Positions 61,552 to 64,000 of a DNA stretch of 64,000 bases are shown one piece after another. Every line of letters begins with the position of its first letter. The stretch's first letter is position 1. Source of the stretch: Durusdinium trenchii (lineage: Eukaryota > Sar > Dinophyceae > Suessiales > Symbiodiniaceae); the NCBI GenBank assembly GCA_963970005.1, contig CAXAMN010026761.1, positions 1 through 64,000 of the forward strand. The letters run 5' to 3'. The translations under genes were made by a program, and so were the position numbers. The notes beneath the pieces were generated by a model, which worked only from the letters and a program-made list of their open reading frames with translations, was not told the origin of the DNA and did not search any database.

Positions 61552-61651
61552 CTGCTTGGTGTATCCAATGGATACTTGTTTTGGTGTCAAGTCCCATGTT
61601 CATCCACTTTGGAGTCTCCAGGTTCACTTGTTGGTTCACATGTTGGCTCAC

Positions 61652-61781
61652 CTTTTGTGGCACTTCTTCAGCCTTTCGTTTCGGGAACCAAGCCGAAACG
61701 AAGAACGCCGGTCAGACAACACACCAGTCACGTCCAAGGCGCAGAGCGCTGCCATGTCCTCCGTGACCTCAGAAATTCGGC
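61652..61781 (-). CDS. exon (chain 63.85-61.09 kb)
   Basis: After CCTTCCCTTGCCAG (enters with 2 bases) it reads RISEVTEDMAALCALDVTG then DRRSSFRLGSRNERLKK, leaving with 2 bases at AAAAG|GTGAGC. Both splice sites are near consensus and the phase fits both neighbours. Confidence 0.85.
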
Positions 61782-62486
61782 CTGGCAAGGGAAGGAGTCG
61801 AACCCGCAAAAGGGGAATATCTGCGACCGGGAACCCCCCCCCGGCCGTCTTGGACTTGGGGGGGGGGGCTTCGGTGTTGGCTTCGGTGTTTCTGGAACAC
61901 CTTGCAAAGCTCCACGCTTCGTCTTGCACTGATCTTCTTTGGGTACACAGTAGTTGGACACTTAGGTCTTTGCGTCCGAATTTTCAGTACGGGCATGTGC
62001 ATGTTCCGAAGGGCAAGACTTTCTTCTATGCAACATCGACCGCCACTTGAAACACGTGCATATGACGCACCAACCGCAAGTGACTCCAAGGGTTAAAAGT
62101 TAACACCAAACAGCATGTCCTTGATTCACACAAATTCTGTTTGGAGGTGCACTCCCGTTTGTGGGCAAGAGCAACTTAGTAGTTTGAGTGAATTCCATCA
62201 AGTCCATTGTTGTACAGCCTGTTTACTTCCACTCAGCTGCTCTTGTGATGATGTTGGTCCTTCAATATCTTGTAAATGGTCGACATATAGGCACTTGCAA
62301 AGATGTGCAACATATCTCTGAGATTAGTTATTATATATAATCATATATAAATTAATAGTTAGATAGTTTGATAGTTACAGTTACATAAATATACTATATA
62401 TACACTAATTAGTAACTAGTCTTGATTATGTATTATATTATAAAGTATATTGCATATGCACATAGTGCAGCTCTTGAACTTCGCAC

Positions 62487-62586
62487 TCTTGAACTTTGGC
62501 CATCCGCCCAATGTTTCGCGGCCTGACTCTTCGTCTGGGACGCCGTTCTCAGCCTGGGGGGTTGGACACAAGGACAAGACAAACAC
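62487..62586 (-). CDS. exon (chain 63.85-61.09 kb)
   Basis: A phase 0 start after GATGTTTGCACAG reads VFVLSLCPTPQAENGV then PDEESGRETLGGWPKFK, leaving with 1 base at AAGA|GTGCGA. The TTC/TTG microsatellite upstream serves as its polypyrimidine tract. Confidence 0.8.
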
Positions 62587-62601
62587 CTGTGCAAACATCA
62601 C

Positions 62602-62654
62602 AAAGAAGAAGAAGAAGAAAAAGAAGAAGAAGAAGAACAACAACAACAACAACG
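62602..62654. repeat. (AAG)n/(AAC)n microsatellite at an acceptor
   Basis: On the + strand AAG repeats pass into AAC repeats. On the coding strand this is a GTT/CTT run ending 15 bp before the acceptor CAG of exon 62487-62586. Confidence 0.9.
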
Positions 62655-63065
62655 AGGTTGTTCCAAAACTTCTCAACAACTCAGAAGACTATAGACTATA
62701 TAGTAAACATGTACTTTCAGAGTACATATAGCCCATCAGGATAGTCCCTTAATCAAGACTATATAGCATACATCTTTGGGGCAATCCTCACTTTCTGCCC
62801 AAGCACTAGCGGCCGGGGAGGGTCATTGCTAGCAGTGCACTTTGGGCCACGGCATCAGCCACGGAAATTAAGCAAGTTGATCTTTGATGAAGCGGTTCAA
62901 AAGGAACATGATGAAGAGGAAGTTGAAATTAATGGTTCAAAACTTAGCTGCACCTCACACGGCAACTGGTGGCTTCACTCCATATTGGCCGTTCTTCCTG
63001 TCACGTTCTTCCTTTCAATAAGCACATATTGGCCGTTCATGCTCCCTCCGGTTCGTGCGGCTCAC

Positions 63066-63265
63066 CACTGCGTGCGCTTCGTGGCCCGAGGGGCCAAGGA
63101 GTTGAAGACGGTCGAGAGCAGCTGCTTCACGGCACAGGTGTTCTCCAGCACTGCCACCTGGCGTTTTTCGGACTGGCACAGAACCACCCAGGGTCCCACC
63201 GGTCCGGTTTGAGGGAGCCCTCCAAACCCGCCCCGGTCCTTGAACGGAGCGTCCAGGCGTCCAGA
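63066..63265 (-). CDS. exon, reading frame disputed (chain 63.85-61.09 kb)
   Basis: Between CACACGCGAAG and CAGTG|GTGAGC (200 bp). Two frames are open throughout. One, favoured by G/C third positions, reads VLCQSEKRQVAVLENTCAV. The other, favoured by phase with both 63707 and 62586, reads GSAGEHLCREAAALDRLQ. The exon itself is well supported, the frame is not. Confidence 0.7.
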
Positions 63266-63706
63266 CTTCGCGTGTGGGCAACAAAAAAACACATGGAAGA
63301 CCAGTGACCGGTCATGACCAGTCTACATACCATTTGGATCCCGCTATCAGATTTATTTGGGGAAGTCTGACATCAAAGAAAGTGGTCAACAAGGAGAAGA
63401 ACACCAACTGCATGGCCCATGTAAAATGATGTGAAGTGATCAATCGAAAACAACATCAGGATGCTAAGGACCCAATGAACACCCATGTGACGCATGTGAA
63501 AACACAAAACATCAAATAACACATACAGTAACAGTTATAAATAAATATATATATATATACACACATATCCTATACTTCAATCATCTTCAATCCCATTTCA
63601 CATAACTATTTCACTGTTAGGAGGACCTTCAGGTCACATGGATGCCACCTTCCTGGACCCTCTTCTACCCAAGGTTCACCCGAGGTACCCAGCGGCTACC
63701 GTTCAC

Positions 63707-63851
63707 CCGAACACTTCCTCCTGGGTGCGGCTTCCGTGTTCCACTCCTCCGTCGGCTTCGGCGCCTCAGGTGCTGTGACCTTGGGGTCCTTGTAGCAAAA
63801 GATCGAGAAGCCGGTGGGGCTCCAGTCCACAAACTGCGCGGGAGCCGGGGT
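63707..63851 (-). CDS. exon with a tubulin-like FVDW.PTGF motif
   Basis: After CGAAGAATGAAAG, phase 0, it reads TPAPAQFVDWSPTGFSIFC then KVTAPEAPKPTEEW, leaving with 1 base at TCGG|GTGAAC. QFVDWSPTGF differs by one residue from the QFVDWCPTGF motif of alpha-tubulin, but what follows is Pro/Glu-rich and unlike tubulin. It could be a chance match, a divergent paralogue or an exon-shuffled fragment. Confidence 0.75.
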
Positions 63852-63991
63852 CTTTCATTCTTCGCGAGCCGGCGCGGCGGACGGAGGTGTGGACGGGGGT
63901 GTGGAATTTTAGAGAGGCGATGTGTGACGGGGTTTTCATGACATGCAGAGCTTGGGAGAGGCGATCTGGCCCCCAATGCGGACCTGTCCAT

Positions 63992-64000
63992 CCCTAGGGC
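63992..64000. mobile_element. family A end, cut by the window edge
   Basis: CCCTAGGGC preceded by CAT matches the left terminus of family A. The remainder lies outside the window. Confidence 0.6.

Larger units (their letters stand above)
61087..63851 (-). other. gene model fragment: six phase-linked exons
   Basis: 63707-63851, 63066-63265, 62487-62586, 61652-61781, 61352-61551 and 61087-61246 join in phase (1+2, 0, 1+2, 2+1, 1+2) into about 277 residues without a stop. The start and end are not identified. The composition is mixed, with one acidic stretch. No overall family. Confidence 0.7.

Noticed and set aside
61008-61766. + strand open frame of 252 codons
   Set aside because: It is antisense to three phase-linked minus exons and includes the family D array. 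Part of it (61087-61246) is kept as a strand ambiguity.
62416-62679. Poly-Phe/Leu membrane protein
   Set aside because: The hydrophobic run is the reverse reading of the AAG/AAC microsatellite. Only the downstream 100 bp is kept as an exon.
1-64000. rRNA, tRNA, organellar or bacterial genes
   Set aside because: No conserved rRNA stretches, cloverleaf, Shine-Dalgarno-led operons or organelle proteins were recognised on either strand.

Overview
This is a eukaryotic nuclear sequence, most likely from a dinoflagellate and probably of the Symbiodiniaceae/Polarella (Suessiales) type. That attribution is inference. No ORF is long enough to be an ordinary intronless gene, and there are no operons, ribosome-binding sites, rRNA or tRNA genes that I can see. 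What is visible is many short (about 40-270 bp) G/C-ending coding segments, nearly all on the minus strand, bounded by AG acceptors and GT (rarely GC) donors, and separated by introns full of short palindromic repeats. A single transcription direction, tiny exons and introner-like repeat families are known dinoflagellate traits.

How exons were called: for each minus-strand segment I looked for an AG acceptor, an open frame with protein-like composition and G/C-rich third positions, and a GT donor. I then tested whether the split-codon phase matched the neighbouring exon. In the entries, 'enters with n bases' means n bases at the exon start complete a codon begun upstream, and 'leaves with n bases' means n bases of a codon are left over at its end. 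Positions run high to low because the genes are on the minus strand.

Layout, in transcription order. (1) 63.9-61.1 kb: six exons in compatible phase, including one with a short alpha-tubulin-like motif and one very acidic exon. (2) 60.5-54.5 kb: scattered exons, including a His/Cys zinc-finger-like exon (58.6-58.7 kb), a terminal exon with stop at 56.55 kb, and an AT-rich gap at 55.1-56.4 kb. (3) 53.5-41.6 kb: many highly charged, helix/coiled-coil-like exons, ending in a stop at 41.6 kb. (4) 39.4-36.2 kb: the best gene model, with an ATG at 39,360 and several exons in matching phase. (5) 35.1-28.5 kb: exon chains 33.36-30.69 and 30.43-28.5 kb. The first includes an intron almost filled by a repeat element. 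(6) 27.8-24.7 kb: a thioredoxin-like WCGPC exon and a terminal exon with stop at 24,731. (7) 24.5-16.2 kb: numerous exons, one with paired CxxC motifs, and a chain 17.58-16.50 kb. (8) 15.1-0.8 kb: chains 13.98-12.07, 10.73-10.31, 9.99-9.25 and 5.96-4.14 kb. The extreme left end is tandem repeat.

Repeats: at least nine families of 60-140 bp palindromic or inverted-repeat elements recur, and several abut predicted splice sites. The best defined (family A, ends CCCTAGGGCTCC) has up to ten full or decayed copies. Two intact copies are flanked by AAT on both sides and one by TAT on both sides, as expected for a mobile element with a 3-bp target duplication. The general function of the encoded proteins is unknown. 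Apart from the thioredoxin-like, zinc-finger-like and tubulin-like motifs I recognise no families. No exon is supported by transcript data here. Boundaries are by inspection and frames are sometimes ambiguous.
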